This document shows, one piece after another, positions 53,697-63,370 of a stretch of 64,000 nt of DNA (positions within the stretch are counted from its first letter, which is position 1; every line of letters starts with the position of its first letter). Source of the DNA: Gambelia wislizenii. Taxonomy: Eukaryota; Chordata; Lepidosauria; Squamata; Crotaphytidae. The DNA is taken from assembly GCA_030847615.1 (NCBI GenBank), contig JAUMIR010000002.1, positions 117,746,309-117,810,308 on the forward strand, given 5' to 3'. The notes beneath the pieces are model-generated. The model saw only the letters and a program-made list of their open reading frames with translations. It did no database searches and had not been told where the DNA came from. The position numbers and the translations under genes were made by a program.

Positions 53697-55275
53697 ACTT
53701 GCTGGAGACAGGAGGAAATTGATTACACACCAAAACAGGACTTCTTGTTAATCATAGGCAACTAGAATGCTAAAATAGGAAACAGAGCAGAATCAAAGCT
53801 TCTTAGAAATTTTGGCCCAGGATTAAGAAATGAAGTTGGACAGCAAGTGATTGAAGCTTGCAAGGCCAACAGTTTGTTCAGTGCAAATACATTCTTCAAG
53901 CAACCAAGGAGGCATTGGACATCACCTGGTGGTTATTATAGAAATCAAATAGCCTACATAATTGGAAGCAGAAGGTGTAGAAACTCCATTCTCTCTGCAA
54001 AAGCAAGACCAGGAGCAGACTGTGGTACAGATCATGAATTGCTAATATCAAAAATTAGAGTAAAGCTAAAGAAGAACACTAATCCAACCATCATGCTGAA
54101 ATACAACCTAAAGAATATCCCCATTTAAAGGTAATGTGAAAAATAGTTTTGCACTATTAAGCCTAACTGACAGGGAGCCAGAAGAACTCTGGACTGAAGT
54201 CAGGGACATTGTCAGGGAGGAATACATAAAAACACTATCTGTAGTAAAAAAGAAAGAGAAGTGTCAATGGATAAGAGATGAAACTCTTCAAGCTGTTAAG
54301 GACAGACAAGAAGCAAAATAGATAGAAATAGAGTCAGAAGTCAGAATGCAACAGTTCAATGAGTTGTGCAGAGGGACAAGCAGAACTATTTCGATAATCA
54401 ATGCAGAGAAATAGAAGGTGATAACAAAAAAAAAAAACAAGAACAAGGGACCACTTCCATAAAATCCAAGAAATCAAAGGGAAATTTAAACCAAGAGTGG
54501 GGATGCTCTATGACCAGCAGGGAAACACCTTACATAACCAGTAGAAATAAGAAGATGATGGAAACAATACACAGAAGAACCATATATGAGAGATAAAAGA
54601 GTACAGATGCATTCAAGGAAGAATCATATGAAGACAAACCTCCAGTTTTAGAAGGTGAAGTGGAAGCTGCACTCAGAGAATTAGGGAGAAACAAATCACC
54701 AGGAACAGATGGCATACCAATAGAGCTGCTTCAAGCTACAGAGACAGAATCTACTCTAGTTCTAACTAAAATCTGTCAACAAATATGGAACACAAAACCA
54801 TGGTTCACAGATTGGACATACTCGATATGAATTCCAGTCCCCAAAAAGGGAAGACCAGGGAGTGCAATAACTACAGCACAATTGCTTTAATTTCCCATGC
54901 AAGCAAAGTGATACCCAAAATTCTACAACAAAGACTTTTACTATATATAAAGCAAGAAATGCCAGATGTCCAAGCTGGGTTCAGGAAAGGAAGAGACACT
55001 AGGGATCAAATCAAAAACATACATTGAGTAATGGAGCCCACCAATGCATTTCAAAAGAAAATTAGCATGTCCTTTCTAGATTATAGCAAAACCTTTGATT
55101 GTATAGCTCATGGAAAACTATGGACTGGTCTTAAAGAAATGGGTTTGACATGTTTGATTGTCTTGGTGCGTAACTTGTAATCAGGTCAAGAGGCTACTGT
55201 TAGGACAGAATACAGAGAAATGGAATGGTTTTCAATTGGCAAGGGGGTCGAGCAAAGCTCATTTTATCACACTAT
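53697..55275 (+). pseudogene. BovB (RTE) LINE, segment 2: endonuclease end and RT
   Basis: Continues segment 1: QDFLLIIGN-NAKIG at about 53735, MIEACKANSLFSANTFFKQP, YYRNQIAYIIGSRRCRNSIL, SAKARPGADCGTDHELLISK near 54000, DREPEELWTEVRDIVREEYI, then the RT: GRNKSPGTDGIPIEL, PKKGRPRECNNYSTIALISH, MPDVQAGFRKGRDTRDQIKN, LDYSKTFDCIAHGKLW. Many stops and indels. It ends at IGKGV...HFITLW where a palindrome is inserted. Confidence 0.9.
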
Positions 55276-55626
55276 GGAGATTTTCAGACAATCCTTGCTG
55301 CGCAAGGATCATCCGGGACAGTTTTGTCGCAGCAGCACGGTAGGGGGTTGATTTCTGATGCCGCCGTCGCTGCTGCAAGATTGTCGTTCCCTCTCGCGCG
55401 AAGGCTTGGAGCCTGCTGCACTATATTCGCCAAGATTTTATTCACGGAGGTTGTCCGTGAATAAAATCTTGGCGAATATAGCACGGCAGGCTCCAAGCCT
55501 TTGTGCGAGAGGGAACGACGATCTCGCAGCAGCGATGGCGTCGTCAGAAATCGACCCCCTGCCGTGGTGCTGCGACGAAACTGTACCGGATGATCCTTGC
55601 ACAGCAAGGATCGTCTGAAAATCTCC
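55276..55626. mobile_element. 351-bp near-perfect palindrome (foldback element)
   Basis: Two arms of exactly 173 bp (55276-55448, 55454-55626) with a 5-nt loop GGTTG at 55449-55453. I count 17 mismatches between the arms (about 90% identity), 14 of them transitions, and no indels. Outer ends GGAGATTTTCAGACAATCC / GGATCGTCTGAAAATCTCC. It sits inside BovB RT: removing it restores TCACACTAT-CTATTCAG, and the 3-bp TAT flanks both sides, so the target duplication is TAT. A 3-bp duplication suggests the PIF/Harbinger group, but TAT is not its usual TWA. Both strands carry similar ~90-107-codon frames because of the symmetry. I have not seen this family named. Confidence 0.9.
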
Positions 55627-56177
55627 TATCTATTCAGTTTGTATGCTGGACATATCATATGTAAAGCAGAATTAAATTTGGAGGAAGGAGGCATGAAAAT
55701 TGGAGGAAGGAACATCAGCAATTTAAGATGTGCAATGGCACCGTAGTGCTAGCAGAAAATAGCAAAGGCTTGGAACAATTATTAAAGAAAATCAAGGAAG
55801 AAAGTGCAAAGGGAGGTTTACAGCTGAACATTAAGAAAACAAAAGTAATGACCAGAGATGATTTACATACGTAAGTCTTAAAGTAGACGAGGAAGAACTT
55901 GAAATAGTTCAAGATTTTCCATGCCTTCGCTCAGTCATTAATCAAAATGAAGACATCAGTCAAGAAATTGGAAAAAGACCTGGACTGGGAAGGGCAGCTA
56001 TGAAAGAACTAGACACGAGCCTGCAGTGTAAAGATATATCCTTGAATACTAAAGTCAGGATTGTCCATGCCATCATTTGTGAAAGCTGGATAGTGAAGAC
56101 TGCTGATAGGAAGACTGTCGTATTAAACTGAGACTGTCATATTTTGGCCATATCATGACTCACTAGAAAAGACAATA
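55627..56177 (+). pseudogene. BovB (RTE) LINE, segment 3: RT motif C region to C-terminus
   Basis: Continues from segment 2 with CTATTCAGTTTGTATGCTG. At 55728-55743 the expected RYADD reads RCAMAP, so the catalytic Asp pair is destroyed. Farther down: IVQDFPCLRSVINQNEDISQ, GRAAMKELDTSLQCKDISLN, TKVRIVHAII and YFGHIMTH, the usual C-terminal BovB domain, which is broken at 56177 by the Tigger-like element. Confidence 0.85.
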
Positions 56178-56856
56178 CAGTAGCACCCCCTTATCTGTGG
56201 GGGATTGGTTCCAGGTCCTCCCATGGATGGTGAATTCCATAGATAATAGGGAATGCCATCAGGGTGCCTCCCATGGGAAAGGGGGGGGAGGTGAGTTCAC
56301 TCCTCCACCCACCCTTTGCCCCCACCATGGCCCCGCTACAGCAGTGATCGCGGGGACGAAGGGGGAAGGGGGCAAGATCACACCATCCCTTCCCCTGGGA
56401 GGGCTCCTGTCACCATGGTGGTGATCATGGGGGCAAAGGGGGAAGGGGAGGAGGCGAGATTGCCTCCTCCCCTTCCCCCTTTGCCCCTGCGATCATCGCC
56501 ATGGCGGGACCATGCCAACAGCAAAGGGGGTGGAGAAGAGATCTCGCCTCCCTTCCTCCTTTGCCAATGTAATCGCCAGCACAGTGAGGCCATGGAGGAG
56601 GTGAAATTGCTTCTCTGCCCCCTTCGCCCCCACGATCTCTGCCGTGGTGGGGCCATGGAGGGGGTGAAGGGGATGGAGGAGTGATCTTGCCTCCCCTTTT
56701 GCCCCCGTGATCGCCTGTGCGATGACAGGAGCCCTCCCAGGGGAAGGGACGGGGGAGGTGAGATCCCTGCTCCCCCCTCCCTTCCCCACCTGCCATCGCC
56801 AACTGCGGATAATTGAATCTGCAGTTGACGAATCAGCAGATATGGGGGTGCTACTG
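56178..56856. mobile_element. Tigger/pogo-like MITE, CAGTAGC ends, GC-rich core
   Basis: Ends CAGTAGCACCCCCTTATCTG and inverted ATGGGGGTGCTACTG, with TA on both sides (56176-56177, 56857-56858). The left sub-terminal region has GGGGGATTGGTTCCAGG; the right, CGGATAATTGAATCTGC. The interior is GC-rich with repeated GGGGGCGAAGGGGG-like and GATCGC blocks. The 225-codon and 136-codon reverse frames across it are compositional artefacts. Confidence 0.85.
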
Positions 56857-56858
56857 TA

Positions 56859-57010
56859 ATGCTTGGTAAGGAAGAAGGCAGTAGGAAAAGAGGAAGGCTG
56901 CATTCCAGAGTGATGGAATCAATCAAGGAAACCACAGCCCTGAGTCTGGAAGACCTCAGCAGGGGGTCACCATAAATTGAAGTAATCTTGATGGCAGTTA
57001 ACAACAACAT
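56859..57010 (+). pseudogene. BovB (RTE) LINE, segment 4: C-terminus and 3' tail
   Basis: GGAAAAGAGGAAGGCTGCATTCC, then TGGAATCAATCAAGGAAACC, GAAGACCTCAGCAGGGGGTC, and the tail ACCATAAATTGAAGT...GATGGCAGTTAACAACAACA. This tail is the parent of the Sauria-SINE 3' ends at 14330-14392 and others. Confidence 0.9.
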
Positions 57011-58139
57011 GTCGTTAATAGGCTGCCGGCCATTTGTAGTAAGTTTAATGCACAAGGATCTGTAGTGTAGACTGCCATGAGAGTGGCTAATGTGTGTAAA
57101 AACCTTATCAGGTCCACACTTTTGTAGAATGAGAGGTCAGCTTTATGGCAGCAGGAATAGACTCCTGACCAATCTGTGTCCATTCAAATATCTATAGTGA
57201 GCCACCATGCATGTGTACTCTTCACAACTTTTTGATTAAGATTAGCACTTTAGCTTCGTCAAAGGCCCAAGCGGTAAGTGAAGCTGTGAGAAAGTATCAC
57301 ACTGAAGGTCATCCTATAAGTCTCAAAACTGATGAGAGTTTACAATACTGGGCTTTCCCACACCTAAACCTAAGTCTTGAACCCCTACTTGGCCATGAAA
57401 ACCCACTGGGTGACTATGGACAAGATTGCCATTGCCTGGAAATGAAAGAAATATAATTACTTGTTCAACTGTTTTCCATATTTTCTGAAGAAAACCCTTC
57501 CGCAACACAACATGTGCTGAAATTCTCAATTGCCATCAACCTTGTACTAATTTAGATGAGGTATTTCAGCTATTGCAACATCACACAAACCTTTTTGCAT
57601 CTCTAAGTTTTCATCCAGGCCCAGATTGTTCCATAATGTTTTACAAAGGCAAACATATAAAATGATAATCTTTTCTGAAAACCTCATCATTCATGAAGAA
57701 AAATGCATTAACCTTAAGCCTTCAGTTCTTGCTCATCAAGTTATATGCAGGCATTGCTTCATGACAACTAATTTTTATTTCTTCATTATGAAGATTTCTG
57801 GACCACACTCCAAGAAGCCCAGAGTGGTGTATACCAACCTCACAAGAATACTGTGTGGATATATTAAGCAGAGGTCTCCAAGAAAACTATGCACACTCAA
57901 CTAATCCCCTACCAGTTATGTTCCTTCAATCAAACTGGGCTGTACCTTTTGCAGAATCATTTTCTTCTTCAAAATCATGTTCCATGACAGGACCTTCAAA
58001 ACATGCATCCAGTTGTGGGACGCAGATGAATCTTCTCCCTGACCTTCAGCTCATATGCTGGATGGTACCATGCTAAAATGATTGGACCCTGTACTTCCTC
58101 AGAATGTCTGTCTGCTCAGAATCAGTTTGCCTACAGTGG
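57011..58139. other. Intergenic; a SINE scrap at 57371-57440
   Basis: CTTGGCCATGAAAACCCACTGGGTGACTATGG is the central part of a Sauria SINE. The rest is unique, without genes that I can support. Confidence 0.45.
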
Positions 58140-58570
58140 TAGTATGAAAGAAGTTTGACATAATCAGGCCGACATAATTACTGTGACATATAATGACATG
58201 AGTTTAGTTATTCAAGATGTTGTCCCCATCAGGTTGCGCTGCTGTAATAATCCCAGTGTTGGACTTGTTTACCGTTTAAGATGTTACCATCTCGTTATGC
58301 ATGTTTTCAGTTTCTCAAAATCAGTGTCACTGGTAAAGAAATTCATGGCATATGCAAAAAGTCACACCTATACAATGTTAAAGGCAAAATTATTCAGCAA
58401 TGTGTCAAGCGGGTCAAATTCATATCTCACCCAATATGTAGAGTTCATTTTTAAAATACACCCACACACACACTCCATCTCTGACATCTTGGTGGCAGCT
58501 ATGTAAAAATTTAAATTATAGTAGGAATTGTCAGGATGATAGTACGAGCTATGCCACAGCACTTAAAACA
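58140..58570. other. Unique AT-rich stretch, possible conserved noncoding element
   Basis: Repeat-free except for a short CA run at 58461-58471. Words such as CATCTCGTTATGCATG (POU-like), GCCGACATAATTACTG and AATTATTCAGC give it the texture of a noncoding regulatory element. Not testable here. Confidence 0.2.
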
Positions 58571-59049
58571 GGGCTTACTATAGAAAAAAGAGAAACCTTA
58601 ATAGAAGAGTAACAAGGAAATTGTCAGATGCTTAGTGAAATAAACCCATTGCTTTGCTATTTGGACCAGACTATTATGAAGATAGAGGTTATCCACAAGA
58701 ACAGTTGGTCCAGCTTCAGTCTACTTCCATCCAGCTGCCCCATATATTTATTGGGTTCTCCCATCAGAATGTGCAGTCTGGATCAGAAATGGGTAGAAGA
58801 TAGATCTCCAGAGGTTTGGGACCTCACCTCCAAAACCCTCAACCTTTGGCCACATTAGGAAGGGCTGATGGGAGTTTGAACTCTAAAATGCCTGCAGATC
58901 CATCCACTTCGATCTAGAGCATAGAATGCAACCATCATTCCCCCCACTTTCACTGTTTACATTCTCCATTCTGTCATGCATGTGAATAAGGAGATTTTCA
59001 GATGGGGTCAATATTACATGGCAGGGACAGAACAGGGTCAAGAAAGGCA
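58571..59049. other. Intergenic, no gene seen
   Basis: Unique sequence; one arm of the small palindromic family (GGAAGGGCTGATGGGAG) near 58857-58880. Confidence 0.45.
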
Positions 59050-59634
59050 CTCCCTTTCCGACAACATCAACCCCTTCCACCCTACTCCCATGCTGCTCCC
59101 AGAGTATTCTATTCATGATGAAACATCACGAATAAAACACCCCTGCCATGTCTGTCATGGAATCAGGGATGTGGGGAAAGGAGCCCCATTCCTGTTCCAA
59201 GATGACAGGCATGGGGGAGGAGGTCCGTTCCCAGCACTTCCGGGCACAATCAGGACATCCAGGTAAGTGGCACCCCTTCCCCCCTTCCCCAGGTTACTTG
59301 TAAAAAAATTTCTGTGTTTTACTGCTTTGTTTTTAGTTTTGACAGTTAGTTTTTATTATTATTATTTTTAAATTTGTCGTACACCCTCTCTCTCATGAGA
59401 ATGAGTGCAATTTCATTTGCTGGTCATAAATGCAGCCTTACGATGGCTGCATTTATGACCGGCCAGCAAGGGGAGGGGGAGGATGTTCCTGCCGCAGAAT
59501 GACGGTAAGTATTTGAACATGTTTCCTTTATCCCATGGCAGCAACAGGATTGGGGCTTATGGGGCAGGAACGGGGCATTTGGCCCTGTCTGAAAAAGCCC
59601 CAAGTGATGACAAAGCAGGAAAAAAACATTATTG
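59050..59634. repeat. Unnamed repeat shared with 24246-24790
   Basis: CACTTCCGGGCACAATCAGG, GACATCCAGGTAAGTGGCAC and AGGTTACTTGTAA match the inner insertion of the MITE at 24 kb. A local inverted repeat GGTCATAAATGCAGCCTTACG / GATGGCTGCATTTATGACC lies at 59423-59460. Confidence 0.5.
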
Positions 59635-59639
59635 GGAAC

Positions 59640-60211
59640 TGTCACATTGTACCCTCTGGAATCTGAAGAATCAGACAGAGAAGTAACACATTGCCAGGAT
59701 TTTATTGCTCCAGATAACTGTGGCCTATCTGAATCCGCTGGGGGTTGAAACAGGTTGGTGGGGGGTCACCTTAGCAAGATGTGGCAGATGCTGAGGACTC
59801 ACCCTCCTTCCTTTGATGTTTGCAGAAGAGATAAGGAGAGGCTTTGTAGGTGCCAACATCTGTTAAATAAGAAGCACTGACTCATTAAGCACCTGGCAGC
59901 CAGAGGCATCTACCTATAAATCTCCCAGCAGCTCCCTGGGAGCCTTTGTTGCCTGCAACCACTCTATCTTGGCTACTGGCAGTGCTTTTGTTCGTGTGCT
60001 CTTGACCTTTAGACTGGCTATGATTAATTTGCCCCTGGTTGGCTTCACTTATCTGGATTACTAGCTTGGTATAATGACTCCTAGACCAACTGACAACCTT
60101 GCTCCTGTTCCTTCCTTCATCTTCCTGGATTATCTGTAACTGACTTGAACTGGATTGACTACCCTACAATCATCTGACTCTTGGGTCACTTGCTGACTGT
60201 AGCACAGGACA
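59640..60211 (+). mobile_element. Probable solo LTR, 572 bp
   Basis: Starts TGTCACATTG, ends AGCACAGGACA, so TGTC...GACA as in the 28.9-kb and 34.9-kb LTRs. Flanks GGAAC (59635-59639) and TGAAC (60212-60216) match at 4 of 5 bases. A TATA-like CTATAAATC at about 59914-59923 and a CT/GACT-rich 3' half (TTGACCTTTAGACTGGC, CTGACTCTTGGGTCACTTGC) fit a forward-oriented Gypsy-like LTR. Confidence 0.55.
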
Positions 60212-61256
60212 TGAACATCTGGAAAAGCAATGTCAGTAGATCATATCAGAAAGTGTTCATATAAGAGCTCATTTCTTCTTAAATTGTTGGAGCTGTTAGC
60301 CAGTATGTAGCTGGTGTCATGCAAGATGCAAAAGCTGATGAACAGGTACATTTGAGAAATACAGGCAGTTAACAAAGCCACTGTCAAAGAAGCTCCTTTT
60401 TACAGTCTTTTTATGTCTTCCCAGCTCCCCCTTTTCTTTCTTGCCCTCTGTCTAGTTGGAAGGTTTTAGTGGCATTAGCACTGGGAAGATGGTGAAGGAG
60501 GCTGGAAAAATGCAGACTTTTTAGTGTCAGATTGCAGCAAGTGTGTGCAGTAAAAAATGTAATAAAAGCTTGAGCTAGGTAACAATGGGATTCTGCTCTA
60601 GCTGATCCTACTGTAGCTGTGTGTGCCTGCCTACAACAGGCAAAGTAAACAGCAGCTTCCTCCAGAATCCCTTATGGAGCATGTTGAACACCAAAACACA
60701 AAGAAAAGGCTAAATCATATAAGCCGGCCTCACCAGGTACCGCCATCATGCTAAAAAAGCACCGATTTATAAGTCTGGCTACCAAAATTGAAATCATAAG
60801 AAGTGGAGGCTAATGAAAGGGGGAAAATAATTGCTGGATGCATTTTGGAAGAAATTTTCAAGTGGTTCCTTGAGGATTCAAAATGTTTTTCTTTACTTAT
60901 GCAAGGTTTACCTGACCTGTTTGTTTCATTTAACATGTATTAGTTCATTATTAGTTTTGGATGCAAAGTTTGCTGAACTGCTATTCTTTTTGTGTGGTGT
61001 AAGAACCTATCCTTATTGATTCCATGTTATTTCTGCCTCTGGTACCAAATTTTCTGTTAAATAAGTAATGCCCAGGAACACATCAACTTGGTTAACTGAG
61101 GTTTAACTGTATGCAGGGCAAATCAGCATCTGAACTGCTGCTTCCTCCCCCTCCTTCCAGGATCATCGTCAAACGGTGGGGTGAGTGTGTGTGTGAGAGA
61201 GGGGGGGAGGGAAGGGGGGTCATCTCTTGTTCTCCCCTGCTCTATCTTCAGAAAAG
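60212..61256. other. Intergenic, no gene seen
   Basis: Unique sequence. The stretch 60440-60900 is repeat-free by eye and may be conserved. No coding support. Confidence 0.45.
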
Positions 61257-61259
61257 GCT

Positions 61260-61315
<56 letters not shown>
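61257..61315. repeat. (CTTT)n microsatellite
   Basis: About 14 uninterrupted CTTT units, giving FFLS/KKER artefact frames on the two strands. Confidence 0.98.
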
Positions 61316-61317
<2 letters not shown>

Positions 61318-61467
61318 CTTTCCTAACTTCCACACAGATCCCCTCCAGCCCATCTTTCCAGCTGCTATTAACATGTGGGGTCTCTCCCCTCCCTCCCTTC
61401 ACCCCTTGGTCTTCTTCAGCTTCCCCCCCCCTTGCTGCCAACTGAGTTCCACCTGCAAAAGGAAACT

Positions 61468-61696
61468 GTGTGTGTTTGCCCATGTTCATTGAAGTCATTT
61501 CTGACTAAGGCAAATTTATCATGGGGTTTTTTAGGCAACGATTGTACAAAGAGGATTTGCCTTTGACTTCCTTTGAGGCTGAGAGAGTGTGACTTGCCCA
61601 GGGTCAGCCAGTGGGTATTCATGGCTGAGTAAGGATTCAAACCCTGGTCTCCACAGTCATAGGGCAATGCCAAAACTTCTACAACACTCTGGTTCT
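61468..61696 (-). mobile_element. Sauria-type SINE, near full length
   Basis: Reverse strand: head around GTTGTAGAAGTTTTGGCATTGCCC, B-box-like GGGTTTGAATCC near 61632, AATACCCACTGGCTGACCCTGGGC, CTCAGCCTCAAAGGAAG and tail GACTTCAATGAACATG. The tRNA-like A box is weak. Confidence 0.8.
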
Positions 61697-61821
61697 TTTA
61701 ACAGAAGAATATAAAGAACATAAATAAAAAGTTGGAGTAATATTACTGGGAACAATGGTTTTATTGTTGTCACTAAAACACCAGTATCCCATTAGTGCTA
61801 TGTGAGAGCCATTGGGCTAAG
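61697..61821. other. Spacer, no gene seen
   Basis: Short unique spacer between a SINE and a hAT-like MITE. Confidence 0.4.
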
Positions 61822-62137
61822 CAGTGGTTCTTAACTTTTTCTTTATCAGGGACCCCCTTTAAATATCTTTTGTTGCCCCAAGACTTAACTCAAGATTTAA
61901 AACCCTAATAATAATAGCTAACAACAAAACCAATACAATTACACCATCCATTAACCTTTCCCGCAGAGGCACTCTTGCTTCTTCCTGCACGTTTGTGGCT
62001 GGAGTGGATTGAATGGCAATGTACAAGCCAAGCCAGCCAGCCTTTGCCTTGGTTCCTGTCACATGGCTGTTCCACTACAGGGAGGAGGTGGGCCAAACAG
62101 CCTTCAAGCCTTTGTGAACCCCCTGTGAGGATATTAT
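61822..62137. mobile_element. hAT-like MITE, CAGTGGTTCTTAAC family, segment 1
   Basis: Begins CAGTGGTTCTTAACTTTTTC, then CAGGGACCCCCTTTAAATATC as at the inverted right end of 6681-7038, and CAAGCCAGCCAGCCTTTGCC...GGAGGAGGTGGGCC as in 36920-37182. It is interrupted at about 62138 by a CR1 tip. The last bases ACCACTG reappear at 62265-62271, followed by GGCTAGAG, close to the left flank GGGCTAAG. Confidence 0.7.
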
Positions 62138-62262
62138 AGAATCATGGAATCATAGAGTTGGAAGAGACCACAAGGGCCATCCAGTCCAACCTCCTACCAT
62201 ACAGGAAATCATGATCAAAGCATCCCTGACAGATGGCCACCCAGCCTCTGTTTAAAGACCAC
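62138..62262 (-). mobile_element. CR1 LINE 3' tip inside the hAT MITE
   Basis: TAGAATCATGGAATCATAGAG, GGGCCATCCAGTCCAACC and CATCCCTGACAGATGGCCACCCAGCCTCTGTTTAAA: the last ~125 bp of a CR1, reverse strand. Confidence 0.85.
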
Positions 62263-62279
62263 TGGGCTAGAGAATGCTG

Positions 62280-62375
62280 GAAAAGGAACAATGCAACCAG
62301 ACCTTGAGAAGGGTGCTGGCAGGGGGATTCTGAGAGGTGTAATCCAAAAGTAACTTTCCCAGGCTCTGAATGCAG
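62280..62375. repeat. Small palindromic repeat, partial
   Basis: GGGGGATTCTGAGAGGTGTAATCCAAAAGTAACTTTCCCAGGCTC is the right arm of the 1268/2808/12125 family. Confidence 0.5.
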
Positions 62376-62379
62376 CCTA

Positions 62380-62965
62380 GAATCATAGAATCATAGGGCT
62401 GGAAGGGACCCCAACAACCACCCCATCCAATTGTATTCTGCCCTGCAGGAACACACAATCAAAGTCCTCACAACAGATGGCCATCAGCCTCTCTTAAAAC
62501 CTCCGAAGAAGGAGACTCCACCACACTCCCAGGCAGTGCATTCCACTTCCGAACAGCTCTTACTGCCAGGAAGTTCTTCCTAATGTTTAGGTGGAATCTC
62601 TTTTCCTGGAGTTTGAACCCTTTGCTCCATGTCCTAATCTCTGGAGCAGCAGAAAACAAGCTTGCTCCATCCTCAGTATGACATCCCTTCAAATATTTAA
62701 ACATGGCTCTCATGTCACCTCTCAACGTTCTCTTCTCCAGACTAAACATACCCAGTTCCCTAAGTTGCTCCACATAGGACATAATGGCTTCCAGACCTCC
62801 CACCATTTTGGTTGCTCTCCTCTGGACACATTCCAGCTTCTCAATACCCTTCCTGAATTGTGGTGCCCAGAACTGGACACAGTCTTCCAGGTGAGATCTG
62901 ACCAAAGCAGAATACAGTGGCACTATTACTTCCCTTGATCTAGACACTATACTCCTATTAATGTT
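62380..62965 (-). pseudogene. CR1 LINE 3' end with ORF2 C-terminus
   Basis: Frame 62468-62989 reads NRSIVSRSREVIVPLYSALV, HLEDCVQFWAPQFRKGIEKL, VQRRATKMVGGLEAI, LFSAAPEIRTWSKGFKLQEK and NIRKNFLAVRAVRKWNALPG. One open frame for about 165 residues, so this CR1 is relatively well preserved. Homology stops at about 62965, ten bases before the retroviral LTR. Confidence 0.9.
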
Positions 62966-62975
62966 AAGGTCTATC

Positions 62976-63355
62976 TGGGTAACAAACAATGAAGCTCAAA
63001 AGTCTAGGTTAAATTCAGATGACTTTATTGCTAGCAATGACACAAGGGGATCATTCCTGCCAAATTGTGCCAAAGAAAAAAAGGCACACAGGCTTTTTAT
63101 ATTAGAGAAGAACAAAACTTAAAAAACTCAGGCTCTGCGCATGTGTCTAGCTCTGCACTTTAGCTTGTAAATGAGTTCTTTGTTCTTTAAGCATAGCATC
63201 TTATCTCTGTGTCTGGGCTTCTGGCCAAGCTGGAGCAAGTACAGTTATATTTCTCAGCTTTCTCTGACACAGACATATTTTGGCAGACTAGGTCTTTTTC
63301 TTTACAGACTCAATATAACAAACTTTTGGGAAATCAATATAGACAGACCTTCTCA
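62976..63355 (-). mobile_element. Endogenous retrovirus-like LTR, 380 bp
   Basis: Reverse strand, the LTR starts TGAGAAGG (63355) and ends GTTACCCA (62976). A TATAAAA box lies at about 63095-63102, a polyadenylation signal AATAAAG at 63023-63029, and TTTGAGCTTCATTG in the U5. The order U3, TATA, polyA signal, U5 with ~255/75/45-bp spacing is typical of a gammaretrovirus-like LTR. Not homologous by eye to the TGTC...GACA LTRs elsewhere. Confidence 0.75.
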
Positions 63356-63370
63356 TTCCCCCCTTTGAGA
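63356..63370 (-). other. Polypurine tract next to the LTR
   Basis: TCAAAGGGGGGAA (reverse strand) directly adjoins the TG start of the LTR, the expected position for plus-strand priming in a retrovirus. It marks this LTR as the 3' LTR of a provirus. Confidence 0.75.

Noticed and set aside
55284..55618. Two nearly identical ~86-107-codon proteins on opposite strands
   Set aside because: Necessary consequence of the palindrome; no start context, no domain.
56378..57055. 225-, 136- and 125-codon reverse frames
   Set aside because: Translate the GC-rich core of the 56178-56856 MITE and run into antisense BovB.
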